Below, piece after piece: positions 34,946 through 48,100 of a stretch of 64,000 bases of DNA. A program made the position numbers and the translations under genes. The notes below the pieces were generated by a model that was not told the DNA's origin, made no database searches, and saw nothing but the letters and a program-made list of their open reading frames with translations. Source of the DNA: Lutjanus erythropterus (Eukaryota; Chordata; Actinopteri; Lutjaniformes; Lutjanidae); assembly GCA_020091685.1 (NCBI GenBank), contig CM034603.1, positions 34,209,696 through 34,273,695 of the forward strand, written 5' to 3'. Each line of letters opens with the position of its first letter. The first letter of the stretch is position 1.

Positions 34946-35286
34946 TTGTTCTTATACTTCAGTGTATGTATAGATTAAAGAAACAAAATTTTACATTTTA
35001 AATAGTGAGCTTTATAGGTGCTGGTCAGACCAGTTACCCTTGAACAGAACCAGACAAGCTGTTTTCCCTTGTTTACAGTCTTTATGTTAAGCTAGGCTAA
35101 ATGGCCTTCATACAGATTAAAGCCAGTAATTCAGTTTAATATCAGCCTTTCAACAAACCTTTAAATATTCTACATCTTCCATACATTATCTGCATTATTC
35201 CACTTTAGGTCAGGAATGTAGTTTAGTCTCCAGCTATGAGTTGAGCAGTGCAGTTTAGCTATATTTTGCATCCTTCATCCTGTTCA

Positions 35287-35356
35287 CACTTTTCTAAACT
35301 ATTCATACTTCTCCAACTGCTTCTTCATACAAATTAGTTTGGCATCACCTTTTCAG
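35287..35356. repeat. Right arm of a distant inverted repeat
   Basis: Reverse complement of 34595-34660 (core 'catacttctccaactgcttc'). It abuts the perfect palindrome at 35357-35422. Confidence 0.75.
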
Positions 35357-35422
35357 CAAACCTTAAAACATTCAACATCTTTCATACATTTGTATGAAAG
35401 ATGTTGAATGTTTTAAGGTTTG
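35357..35422. repeat. Perfect 32-bp inverted repeat with a 2-bp spacer
   Basis: Left arm 35357-35388 (starts CAAACCTTAAAACATTC) and right arm 35391-35422 (ends GAATGTTTTAAGGTTTG) are exact reverse complements, separated by TT. A transcript would form a long perfect hairpin. It lies 530 bp upstream of the ano8 start codon. Confidence 0.95.
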
Positions 35423-35699
35423 TATTGTTATTCAACTTTTAAAGCGTGCTTTTCAGCATCCAGCATTCATTGTCTTCTCTAATTAAATCTAAATTTTACT
35501 GGCTAAATAGATATATATGATGCATTTTTAAAAAATCGGACACTATCGCACCGGGTTACTTTTCGACAAAAATAGAAAAGAGGTCATTGTGGGACATGTA
35601 GTACGGTAGAGGCAGATTTATCCTGATCAGCACTGAAGCATGTGAACCACCTGCAGCTCTGCATGTGCAGCAATAAAACACACATGTCATTACTGTTCA
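35423..35699. other. Upstream region of ano8
   Basis: AT-rich, then rising in GC towards the start of ano8. No element recognised. Confidence 0.4.
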
Positions 35700-35951
35700 T
35701 AGACCTGCAGCCTGCGTGGTGTTTCCCTAAACTCTGTCGTCACCACCCAGTCACGACTAGTGCGCGTAACGTGTAGATGCCATGATCATGTTCCTCCTCC
35801 TCCTCCTCCACCTCCTCTTCCTCCTCATCTATCAGATACACTAGGGGTTTTCCTTTTACATACAACGGCCATGCAATAAAAGCCAGAGTCCTCCGTGCAG
35901 TGCGGTCTTCCAGCCCCCCATCACCACCTGGAGTAATTTGTGCACGGCACC
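35700..35951 (+). promoter_or_regulatory. ano8: Candidate ano8 promoter and 5' UTR
   Basis: GC rises here compared with the upstream repeats. A TCC-rich tract lies at about 35792-35825 and an A/T-rich GCAATAAAAG motif at about 35874 could act as a TATA-like element. The transcription start cannot be fixed from sequence alone. Confidence 0.35.
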
Positions 35952-36159
35952 ATGCAGGCGGCGGGCACCGGAGCAGCTGATACCGACGCTACTGTAAACA
36001 GTAGCAGCAGCAGCAGCAGCACCGCAGACGTCGACGACAGCGACGGGGCAGGGGAGAGGATGGAGAGGACGGTGCCAAGCGAGCAGCAGGACAGGACCAA
36101 CAACCACCAGCAGCAGCAGCAGCAGCAACAAACGTCCTTATCACCGTCCGGAGTGCTCG
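35952..36159 (+). CDS. ano8: ano8 exon 1 (residues 1-69)
   Basis: Starts at ATG in a good context and ends at a GTGAGT donor, phase 1. It encodes an Ala/Asp-rich leader with a 7-Ser run (AGC repeats) and an 8-Gln run (CAG repeats). Both are likely length-variable. Confidence 0.85.
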
Positions 36160-39100
36160 GTGAGTGTCAGAAAGAAAAAACGGTGAAATATGTGTCCTGT
36201 GTGCGTGCAGAGGAGATCAGAGGAAGCTGGGTATTCGCAAAAAACAGGACGGGGATAAAAGATTAGGCTACTGTGCGGTGCATGGTCCAATATGGTGCAG
36301 TCAGTGATGCTTGATAGACTTCACTCCACTGAATGAGTCACAGGAGACTGAAGGGGTCAATCGTCTGTGATTGGGTTTGGATTTCGGTGCGTCTTCCCTT
36401 TTTTTTTTTTTTACCCCCCGGCTACATAGTGCGCATTCCGATTCACACAGGCCCGGGAAGAGTGTGTGCGGTCCACAGGTGCATGCAGGCAGGAGTCATG
36501 TGCAGCGGAGGTGCATGATGTCCCGACGGGCCGCGCTACACTACACTTGGAGGAGAGTAAAGATTGTGTTGCAGGCTCGGCTGTCAGCTGTGTCCGCTTT
36601 GTCTCGGGTGTTGAAGACTTGAGGATTTTACGGGAGGGATAAAAAAAAAAAAACAGTGGTGAGTAAGCAAATGACTGGTGTTCTACTGCATTATGAGGAT
36701 TATTTAGCAGCACTGAAAATGTGGGGGGCCTGAGATCTTACATGGTATTTAACAGGGCCCCTGACCAGATCTGCCCCCCCTGAATTGTTCACTTTTATGC
36801 CCATATTGCATCTCTGGTATAGAGGAGACACTTGTCACCTGGATATGATCATAAAACCTTTATAATCACATCCTGAACAATGTCACTGCAGTTATTGCTT
36901 TGTTTTAATCTTGACTTCAAGCCAACCCATGTTAACCTGTTGGAGAACATCATTTATGTGGATCAGGACAGGTGGCAGAATGTAAAAGGTGCATTCAAAG
37001 GCTGCAGTCTTTAAAATGAAACTATTGTAGATTTTCTGAAAATTGACCTTCAGTTATATCAGCTGGTTCTCAGGCTTTCCTAGTTGCGACCCTGCAGAAT
37101 AAACAGGATGGCTGGAAGGCTTAAATTCAAGGTGATATTTCCAAAGCTTTTTGGGGGGGGTTCAGGGCTCTGCAGGAAACGCCGGCGCCTTGCCTTTCTC
37201 AGTTGTGCTGCTGTCGGGACTCTCAGGTGTCCCACCAATCAGTTCCAATCAGATCTCATGTGCGCACACACTTTAACTCTCACAAACACACTCAATGAAG
37301 TCTGTTCGAAGGCAAATCATATCACAGGCACAGGAGCTGTAATGTAAAAACCATCTCCGAGTCCAAAATCCTGCACTCATTTCCCATCATGCCTAGTGCT
37401 GGACTGCTTATGTTGTTAAGTTCTCTGTTTTATGTTACCAAATGCAGATGTGAGTTTTTGTCTGAGTTTCTGTCCAGAACATGGTGGTTTATGTTGGTAA
37501 ATCCCATTTTTGTGCCAGTTTGTAGTTTTCATAGTTCATCAGTGAGTTGGCTGTTACACTTCGTGAGGCCAGCTCTGTTTGGTGTATTATTCTGTGCAGC
37601 TGGTCACAAATTTAACGCTATTCTCCACAACCATCTGGGAACCCCCAGGAATGATCTTGTGACCCTTCTTGGGGGTCCCAACTCACAGTTTGAAAACCAC
37701 TTATTTATATAACCAGTTAAATTCATTGTGCTTTTATTTAAAAATGTTTCAATGCCATTATTTCCTTCCTGAAACAGATTCTGATACTAAATTGCATGAT
37801 ATCAGATTGGTGCATGGACTCACATACTTGCAATACCCAGTCCTGCATTTTAGGAAGATCAGAGACATTTCTGATACTGATAATTGTATCACAACAACCC
37901 TACTGTTGGTCGATTGGTTGGTTCAACCGCTGGGTAGATGTCATTGGTTGTTGTAGAAAATGTCAGTTCATAGATGTGTTGTAGGTCGGCAAGAGATTCA
38001 CAGTCAGTAATTTGATAAATATGATTTATTACCAAGCTCAGTGGAGTGGTACTGAAAAATATATAGGTGACAAAATCAATATCCAAATCTCAGAAACTGC
38101 AATTTTTCACTTAAGTTAAAACGTGTGACAAAACAGCATATTAAAGTACTGTAGTGCTGCAGAGATGCTCTAGCCCACTAATTTTCTTTTCCCAATGTGA
38201 GAAAACATGTTTGTTTGGTTCAGACGCCAACAAATGTCACTTCATCATAGTTTGAATTGTTTTTTTTGTGATGCAAAAGTGAAATTTCATACTAATCGTG
38301 AATCGTATTGCAATATCCGTCAAAATAATTCATTTAAAAGATGATTTTTTTACCATATCATGGAGCCCTAATTAAGGAAGAAATCTGTGATATAATAAAT
38401 CATAAAATTATCATGATATGTCATCAGAGATTAAGGAAACACAGCCACAACAAATTTCTGGTCCAGCCTGTTACTTGTGTTATTTCTACACCATTTCATG
38501 TTAATTCAGTTCAAATTAACGCTGAGTGTCTGCTGAATTAGTAAATTCCTGTTTATGAGTTGTATGAAATCGTTAATAATCTTTTAGAAGGAGTAGATGT
38601 TTATTATGGTTAAATTTGGCAAAAGGTTGATGGAGTCTGGCAGACAGTGAGACAGGTAGTCACTGAACTCCAGAGTGTATATTTTCATTTTCAGAGCAGT
38701 GGACTTTTGTTTTCAGGCTTAACTTTACATTGACAGACAACTGAAAGTAAAAAAAAAAAAAACAGCTGATCAACTTACAGTGCAGGACTCATCATCGCAT
38801 GTTATTGTCAAATTATAATGTTGCGCTCGACTTGCACTCCTGCAGCCTCTTGGCTGAGCTTCCTCGAGTCTGGGGAGGAGCGGGCAGGGGGAAAAACTTT
38901 CTTTAACCATAGATTGAATATTAAATATGATTTCAACCTATATAATAAACCGTCTACGGCTCTAACTTGCTATTTGGACTGCAGTGCTCATTTTTAGATG
39001 CACAAGTGTTACTTATTGCCCCTTTAAGTTCTTCGGTCTTCACTTTCTCTACTGCAGATGGACATTAAATCATCTCATCATACATGGTAATGTGACTTTG

Positions 39101-42100
39101 AGTGGATAAAACTCCTGGCAGAGAGATTTGCATGTCAGATGAATCTGCATGTCTTGTGGCCTTAATGAGCGACGATGCCAGTGAGCATCAGAGAGACGAT
39201 CACTCTGAAGTGTTCAGAAACACACAGAGCATGTAAGACAAAGAAAAAAAGCACTCGGTGTCAGTGACTTGGCTTGGATTGCATCACTATGTCACAGACA
39301 CGCACAGTGCTGCTCTCCTGCACGAGAAACACGATCCCGTTGCATTGTTTTCTGTCTTGTATTTTAGGTGTGAGCGTTTGTCACAGCCACTGAGTCGACT
39401 TGTTGGTCTGAAACAGAGAGATGACGGCGGCGGCGATGGCTTTTAATAAGAGGGATAATAAGTGGGTGATGTTGTAATGCAGTTACGCTGCAGAATGTGA
39501 AATCCTGATCGTAGAAACGTCCTGAGTGAGTGTCACAGCGTGACTCAGTGAACAATGAAGAGATGGGTCACTCACTACTGTGGCTGCGTGAGACAGAGTG
39601 TGACTTCAGAGTGAGAAATAACGTGTGAAAGAAGAAGAAGATGAAGCAGCAACAAAAATGATGACTTAGAGCTTACACTGCATTGTGGGAACGTACACAT
39701 GGGAAGGCCTGTTGCTTTGCCTATATCAAATGGTTTTAGAGGAAGACTTGACTGCTAGTGGCTATTTACACACCACCCAGCTTACAGATCTGTTTGTTTA
39801 GAGCTCATAGCATTTACTCACAGTCATATGACCAGTGCAGCACAGTCCACCTTCACGCTGGCTGAACAATTGCTTCGGACATGTCTGCCTTTTCTTTTTT
39901 TCTTTTCCCTAAAGTCTCCGATATGACAGAGCAAAAAATAGGGAAGGACAAAAAAAAATCTGGTGGAGAAATAACGTCAGTGATGAGTGTCAGAGTGAGT
40001 CTAACGACTAACCTGTCATCTGCGTCTTTGATCACCCCGATGAGAAAATATCACCATCTGCCTGCCCACTCTTTCCTCTCTCACACACGCTGTGGTGTCG
40101 CCCGTTTCTCTCATTCATTCTCAACTTTATTAACCACAGTTTGACTCAGTCTCACCTCCTCACCCTGCTTCTGCTCCCTCTTTTTTTTCACCCCCCTTCT
40201 AGATAAACTGTTTGGGAAGCGTCTTCTGCAGGCCAGACACTACATTATGTCTCGGAAGTCCTGGCTGAAGATGGTGCCCACCGAAAACTGTGACATCCTG
40301 ATGACATTCCCAGGTACGGTAAGCTCCTGACTGCCCTTCCCGTTCGTCCTGTGAGCGACGGCTCGCCGTAGAGAGAGCAGCGCACCCTCATTAAATGTCT
40401 TTGGTGGTCAGCCAGCTACTCAGAACTTAAAGTGGTCTCTGGGGACAATTAGATCTCAGCCATTTACTGTACCTGCGTCTACAGCCCAGCCCTCTCTGCG
40501 GTGTTTTGTTAAGGAAGCTGCAGCTGTGGGTATAAGTACATGAACGGGAGGCATTTCATCAAACTTAGATTGCAGTTTGACTCAGTCAGATAAACTTAAT
40601 ACGCACATACAATGTAGAAAATACATCTGTGTATTATGTTGCATGCAAACACAGTTCACTTCAGTGGGCTGCATCTTCAGGAGGTGACTGCTGTTCCTCT
40701 TTGGGGATGCAGATTCTATGTTTAACGTGTATTATGATTTTTTTTAGAAGTCCCTGCTGTTGTAGAGATGCACACTTTACAAAGAAGCTTAAAGGGCAAC
40801 TCCATCTGTGTTCTTTTCCAGGTCTTTCAAATGGAAACTCCCACTCGGTCGTTAGTAAAAAGCGCTGACGTAGGTTACAGCACTGATGTCCTCCCCTCCC
40901 TCAACCGAGGGGGTTTATATGTAGCAATGTCCTCATGCAGAAAGCTGCATCAGGGAACATGGGAAACAGTTTCTAGAAAGGCTTGGGGAAAATAGCAATT
41001 TGATGCTGAAACATGTAAGTACTTTGAGCACAATTTGGTTTAAATTCATAAGGAACGCTGCCCCAGTTGTAAGAATAAAAATAATGCTATGGGATAACTG
41101 ATCATTTAGATGAATTGCAGTTAAAATAGAAGTAGTGCAAGCGTCAATACGGACTGGAGCCCTTGAAATCTTTGACAAAATATTCAAATGCAAAACCAAA
41201 CTAAAATACCAACCAATACCGATGCAAACGCATAGACTGGCTCTTGCTTGGATGGCTGTTAAAGTAACACAAAAAGACACAAAAACAACCAGATCTCAAT
41301 GATTCAGTTTCTCTTCCTTGTGACTGTTCTGAAAATGAATCTCTGAGGACTTTTGCTCAGCGCTGTTTTAATTAATTTGACATCGGACCAACTGACACTT
41401 CACCTTTAACTGAAATTTCAATTGCTTTCATCATTTACAGTCCAACTGCTTTCATATCTTACATTACAGCCGACAGTGCAGCTGCTTTCATGTGCAGGTC
41501 TTGGGCTGTCCCAGACCAGAGACGGTTCCCTGGGTCCACGCCGCCCCCTCCGCTCGACTGATTCTCTGACTAACGAAATGTAGCGTAACGAGTTCAGTCT
41601 GATCTCAGGCTAGAAAGATGACTAGAAACATGGCGATATCTTTGGTCCTGGCTTCGAAACACTGGTCCTTTAACACTCCTACTGACTTCAATCCAAAATG
41701 CTTCAACATGTGCAGCTCCCACACATCTCACATACAAAACATTACATTTAAATCATTCACTATGTTGTAACTGCAATTTTCAGTTTGAACAAGCGTACTT
41801 AAAGAAAGACCAAACAATCATGCACAAAACACATCTGTATATTATGTTGCATAACACACTTTCATTGTTTTTATCTCTGTATTTTTGTTGTAAATGTATG
41901 CAACATATTTCTGTTGTGTTGTGTTGTATTGTTGTCCATGGACTGTGGATGAAAATTAGCTTCCTAACAAACTCCAGCACATTTACACTGAAGAAGTGTA
42001 AACTGCAATGTTGAATGATGCTTTCTTTAGTTGTCTGTTGGTGGGAAACAGTGCACACGTCACCTAATTTGCAGATAGTGTATATTTATAATGGATATTG

Positions 42101-45100
42101 GCCAGTTATAAAACTGAAACTGAACATGTAATCTGCAATGTTTCAATCAGGGGAGCTAAGTGAAAGAAGTCAAATAATTTTTTTATACAAATGATATGAG
42201 CTAATTAGTTTTGACAGAAAGGCTTTGGCACCAGGACTCGACAGGGAGATGTTGTAATCGAGGGGCGTCTGCCACGAGCAGCGGCGAGATAAATCTCCCC
42301 ATGGAGTCCAGGTTCTGGTGGGGCAGTGGACGGTTGCACAGACAGCTGCATGTTGGACTAAAGACAGAAACATATTTCAATCAGGAGAGACTTGTTCTGA
42401 GTGTACAAATTATATTTATCTGACTTTTTCACAGTTGAGAGAAAAATGTGAGAAGTGTTTGGCAGTTAGACTCCATCATGACATCATCATCATGTGTAAA
42501 GGGGGTAGTGAAGCCGTGATGAGTAAAGGAAACCCCAGATGGAGTCTAGACAGCGGCGGTGGTGGTGAAGGGACGGCTGATGATCTGGATGAGATCAGGA
42601 CTGGACTGGCCAAATGTGATCAAGTAATGAATGAAAGTAACTTCACAAAATATTTCTTAATTTTTGACCACTGAGTCTTACAGTTCTGCTTTGTTAGTTT
42701 TGTCAAATAAGTAAAACAAACTGATTTATTGGCCTCTTACAGTAAAGAGCTCACTTATGACTAATCTTCATATTTGCAATGTAAATGACTCCAGAATCTT
42801 TATGCAAAGTCTTAAGTAAAGTCATTTCCATTTTGATGTTAATGGGTTTCAGATATAAAATGGTCTTATTATTATAATGATACAAAATGCACCTAAAAAA
42901 AAGTCTTAATTGAGACAGAAAATGCAGAATACAGTTGGCTGAAACACTGGACTCAGACTGTGATCGGTCTGGGTTATTGTCTGTCCTCTCAACCTATGGA
43001 AAAAATGTTTGTGATAAATGTAGACAGGAATCTAATTGGAGTGACCTTTTACTGTCATCACCGCCCCGCTGCTTCTCGGCCCTTCTGTCAGCGCGGTGAA
43101 GGATGGCTTTGGTCCGGCCTCTTTATGCAGCAGTGAACTCATCATTCCCTGCCTTTGGCAAACACGCCTGCAAACGTGTGTGGACCTAAAGTAAACGTGG
43201 ACACTGTCGTTTTAAAAAAATGTACCTTGATGCTCATTTTCACTGTTAATGAGAACGCAGTTGTCTAATGATGAAAAGCACGCTGTCAAACTCAGAATAA
43301 AACCGCCGTTTCCTCTCCCTGCAGATACAATAGACGACCACACTCTGCTGTGGCTCCTGAATCAGATTCGTGTTGGAATCCCACAAGTCAGTATTCAGGT
43401 TCGACAGCATAAACACACCCAGACACACGCCTTCTTCATCACGACAACATTTGAGAAGTAAGACTCCGGCGCTCACGCTCTGGACTGTATGTGTGTGTGC
43501 ATGCATGAGTGGGCTGCTTCTGTCTTTGTTTGAATTGTTCTGAGTGAGGACATTTATTCTCGTCCTCACTTTTCCAGTGATGAGTGTTACTACTTGATTT
43601 TAGGACTTGATTTAAATATTATTCCTGCTGGTTGTGTTTTCCCCTGATTATTAATGCATATACTCTGTGTGCAGCAAGATTTCAAGAATTAAGTCATGGA
43701 GGGTAAACAACTTGAGCAGAGAGACGATCAGGTTGTAAACAAACCCCCAGTTTTGCCATTTTATCTGAATGACCTATTGACCATTGAATTTATTACCCAA
43801 GCTCACAGCTGTAAATCTCAAATTGATTTTGCAGAAAAAGTCAATATTTCAAAGTAAAGAAACACTCTATCCATTATGTCAATTAGGGTAAACAAACATC
43901 TGCATGTGTGTGTTTGTATGCATGTGTATCTGCACGTGTATCTGCACGTTTATGTCTGCAACATTTCTACACCTCTGCAGTTTAAGGCAGTACAGAGTGT
44001 GAATACTTTTGTTTTTTTATTTCTAATTTTTTTGTTATGGATGTCTCTGTCTTTAGCCTATTGAAAAGGTTGGCAAGTTAAAGGAATAGTTCAACATTTG
44101 GGGAGAAACACTTATTCAATTCCTTGCCAAGAACTAGATGAGAAAATTGATCCCACTCTCATGTCTGTGCATTAAAGGGATAGCTTGGATTACTCGAATA
44201 GGGGTTATATGATGTACTAATTGATAGTTAGTGTTAGCTACAGTAAATGGTGGCTGACACGGCCTCCGTTTGTAAAAGCAGAGAGGAGTACCACCACAGA
44301 AGCGATGCAATGTCCTGCCATGGAAAAGGTCAGTAGCAAAATTTATTTTAGCCTCAATTTATCTGCTTTACCAAGCTGTCAGACAGGACACTGTTGTTAT
44401 ACAGTATAAGACAAATATCGCTCTCTCCAAACCAACCAAACTCCATTAGTGAAATCAGTCATTTTACCTTGCAGAACACAGGAGCTGTTGGTCTACCACT
44501 GCCTTGATTGCTTAGTTTGTTTGTGTCTTTGTGTGACTTTGATGCTTTGAAAGGTTAGTTCGGATTCACCAAAGTCACACCATAACACAAACATACTAAC
44601 AGACCGAAGCAGCAGGAGATCAGCAACTAATGTGTTCTGCAAATTAAAAATGAGTGATTTCGCTAATGGGGTTTGGTTGAGTGAGCTTTTTATGAGCCGT
44701 AAGCCAAAGTGTAAAAACAGCATTTTGTGGTCTTACAAGTGTTTGTGTGTGTGTCTCTCAAAATGTCGAACTATTCTTTTTAGCACATGTCAGCAAATTC
44801 AGAATGTAGAACCCACACTGACCGTTATCAGTTACAGCTGTGTGTGTGTTAGAGGTTGTCGTGTGCTTAGCCACAGCTCGCTAATCCGTCAAACATCTGC
44901 AGCCCAGCCTGGACACATAGGTTTAATCCTGCTGCTCACTTACCCTCTCTCCTCACCCTCAGCTTACTGCGGGGAGCAGAGCAGATGGGCATGCACAAGG
45001 CCGTCAAACCGCAGTTTGGCGGCGGGATGAGGCGCTTTTCCTGCGAGGAAGACAACATCTATGAGAACATAGAGAGCGAGCTCTGCTTTTTTACCTCACA

Positions 45101-48100
45101 GGTCAGAGGTCAAAACTGTTGGCCATGTGGGCCATGTGTCAAGGTCATTGTTGATAAAACACTTACAATGTGTTGCACCAATAAGGCTGAATTTAAGATT
45201 AGTTTAGGTTTAAAATGAGTAAATCCAGATTTAAAATCAAGCAAGTTAAATAAATCCAAACTCAGTGATGTAAGCTTGGATTTAATCAGTACAATCAATG
45301 TTAAAATTTGCTTGAAAGTTTCCCAAAAAAGTCATATTGTTTGCTAGTTTGTTAAAAAGTTAACAAAACATTGCATTGTTTGCTAGCTAGCTAAATGGTT
45401 TGTTAGCCTAGTTAGCCTACTCATGATGGCTCAGCAGAGGATTATTTTGCTCAGTCCATCTAAAAAAAAGTTTTAAACATCAAACTTCCTCAAGTGTCAG
45501 TTTAACGTTAACACTGAATCACAGTCTAAATTGGAGTTTTGGTAAAACAAAATTAGAAACAAAACTAACAAAATTATTAATTAAATTAGATTTAAATTTA
45601 AGCTAGGTTTAGAGTAAAACGTAACCTTTTTTAAATACTAAGCTGGTTTAAAAGTTTGGTGCAACATAAATTAAAGTTAAACCATGATCTAATCAGGTTT
45701 AAAAATTAATTCCTTTTTGGTACAACTCAGTCATATTGTGACTTTGGATGTTTCATTACATATATAGTTATATTTCACAGATTAAAAATATATGTTATAC
45801 AAATCTATGTATAATTAGTTTTCTTTCTTTTTCTTCCGTTAACTGTGATGGTTTTCAGGAGCGTCAGAGCATTATAAAATACTGGCTGGACAATCTGCGA
45901 GCCAAACAGGGGGAGGTGCTTCACAACATTCACTTCCTGGAGGGACAGCCAATCAGTAAGCTGCCATTTATTACGACTGAATATTTTAAAATGCTGCTCC
46001 ATGCATCATTTCTTTTTCTGTTTCTCCTCCACATCTAAATTGCATCAGTACTTTGTGTAGTTGACTGAAGTGATTGGTCTACAGCGAACATTGCAGTTTT
46101 GTCAAACATGGACCAAAATGTCACATTAGATGTGGTGTGAGTTTCACGATGTGTCCTCTTCAGTTCCAGAGCTGGTGGCTCGAGGTGTGATCCATCAAAT
46201 GTTTCCCCTCCACGAGCAGAGGATCCTCAACCAGCTGATGACATCGTGGGTCCAGGCTGTGTGTGAAAGGCAGCCCCTGGGTAGGAAAATTTCATTTAAT
46301 TTATTCTGAAGAAAATGCAGCAGGACAGTAAACAGATCAAATCACATTCATTTATACTATAAAACAGCACGAGCTTGTTGTGACTGTGATCGTTTGAGAC
46401 ATGATGCTTCTTCGTCTCAGAGTCATTTCATCTGTTTTGTAGATGATATCTGTGACTACTTCGGGGTGAAGATCGGCATGTACTTTGCCTGGCTGGGTTT
46501 CTACACTAACTCCATGCTTTACCCTGCTGTCATCGGCTTTCTGCTCTGGATCCTCGCAGAGGCTGACCAGGTACCGGAAACCTGTCCTAAAAAACATTTA
46601 TTATGCAAGATCTGTCTTTTCAAACACAATATCACGGAAAATCACCCTTTAACTGTCAAAATATATTTGTACTGCTGATTTGTAATCTTGTATTTCCTTT
46701 CATCTACATATTATTTTCATTTTTATGCGAGAAATGTCAGGATCTTACTGACAGTTGATGTCTATTTTGCTCTCTGTCCTCATATATTTTACATTATTCC
46801 CATTATTCTCCTTTGTAAAGATAAGAAGAAAAGTTTACAACAAGTTGAAGCAGCACTTCGTACCTACCTACACAAAAACTGCATGGCACAATCGTACTTT
46901 AAAAGGTTATATAAGTATGTTTTGATTCTCTCACGCTCGCTCACAGACCAGCCAGGATATCTGCTGCGTGGTTTTTGCCCTCTTCAATGTCGTGTGGGCG
47001 ACGTTGTTTCTGGAGCGCTGGAAGAGGCGAGAAGCGGAGCTGGCCTACAGGTGGGGCACCCTGGACACCCCCGCGGAGTCCTTGGAGGAGCCCAGGCCAC
47101 AGTTCAGGGTGAGGAAGTTATGTTACGGCAGATTTATTGCCATTTGCACATTTGGACAGTACATGCACATTGGAATTCGTCTCTCAGAGTCAATTTTATA
47201 AGAACAAAAAACATACAGAAAGTCGAATATTGAAATCATCGGAGAGCCCTCAGTGGCCTGAGATTCTTTAAGTCAAGAGGTGTTTTTTTTTTTTTTTTGT
47301 CAGTCAATGTGCTTTAGGATAAAACAGAGAAAAGCTAACAAAATGCACAAGAATTACATTTAAATGAGGAATTGCAAATAAGTGGAATCATAAAACAAAT
47401 TTCAGCTTTTGTTTTTTAGCTGCGTCATTGCACACAGAGCAGTGCAACAGCATGGCGGGCTGTGAACTTTAAAAACAAGGTCTCCAAATCACCACAAACC
47501 ACAAAACTAACTGATGGAAGCGGAGAGGAGTGACAGAAATGGAGCGTAGGTGACGCACAGACAGGAGAGACGCTCTGCAGGATTTTATACCTGAGCTGTA
47601 AGCAGGAAGATGCACAGTTTTACTTTCTCTGAACGTGTGAAAATCTGATGTTTTCACATCACAGATGACAAAGAAAGGTGTCACTGTTAAAACAGAATCG
47701 TGGGCTGATAGAGGATGGCGTACTGAACTGAAAAAAACAACAATAAAACATCGAATTGCATCATCAAAGACTCAAAATTCTGAGTCGGGGAGCAGCCCTG
47801 CACGCTGCGTGTCATCGCACAATGAGTTGTTTCACTATGAATTATTATACAAAACAATGGGGAAGATTCTGTATGACAGAGATAAAAAGTCCCGCAGAGT
47901 GAGAGGGGGTGATGTTGCTGAATACAGAATCACAGTCTGTATGGTGTGTGAGAGCAGTCAAGTGTCCATAGTGTGAAGGAGGTGGGGGATGTGGTGTTTC
48001 CTTCCAGCCTTTACTGCCTCGTTGTGGGTGTTCAAAAGGTTCCTTGCAGCGTTTCGCTCAGATTGACTCCCAAACATTCACAAACAGTCACTTGTTAATA

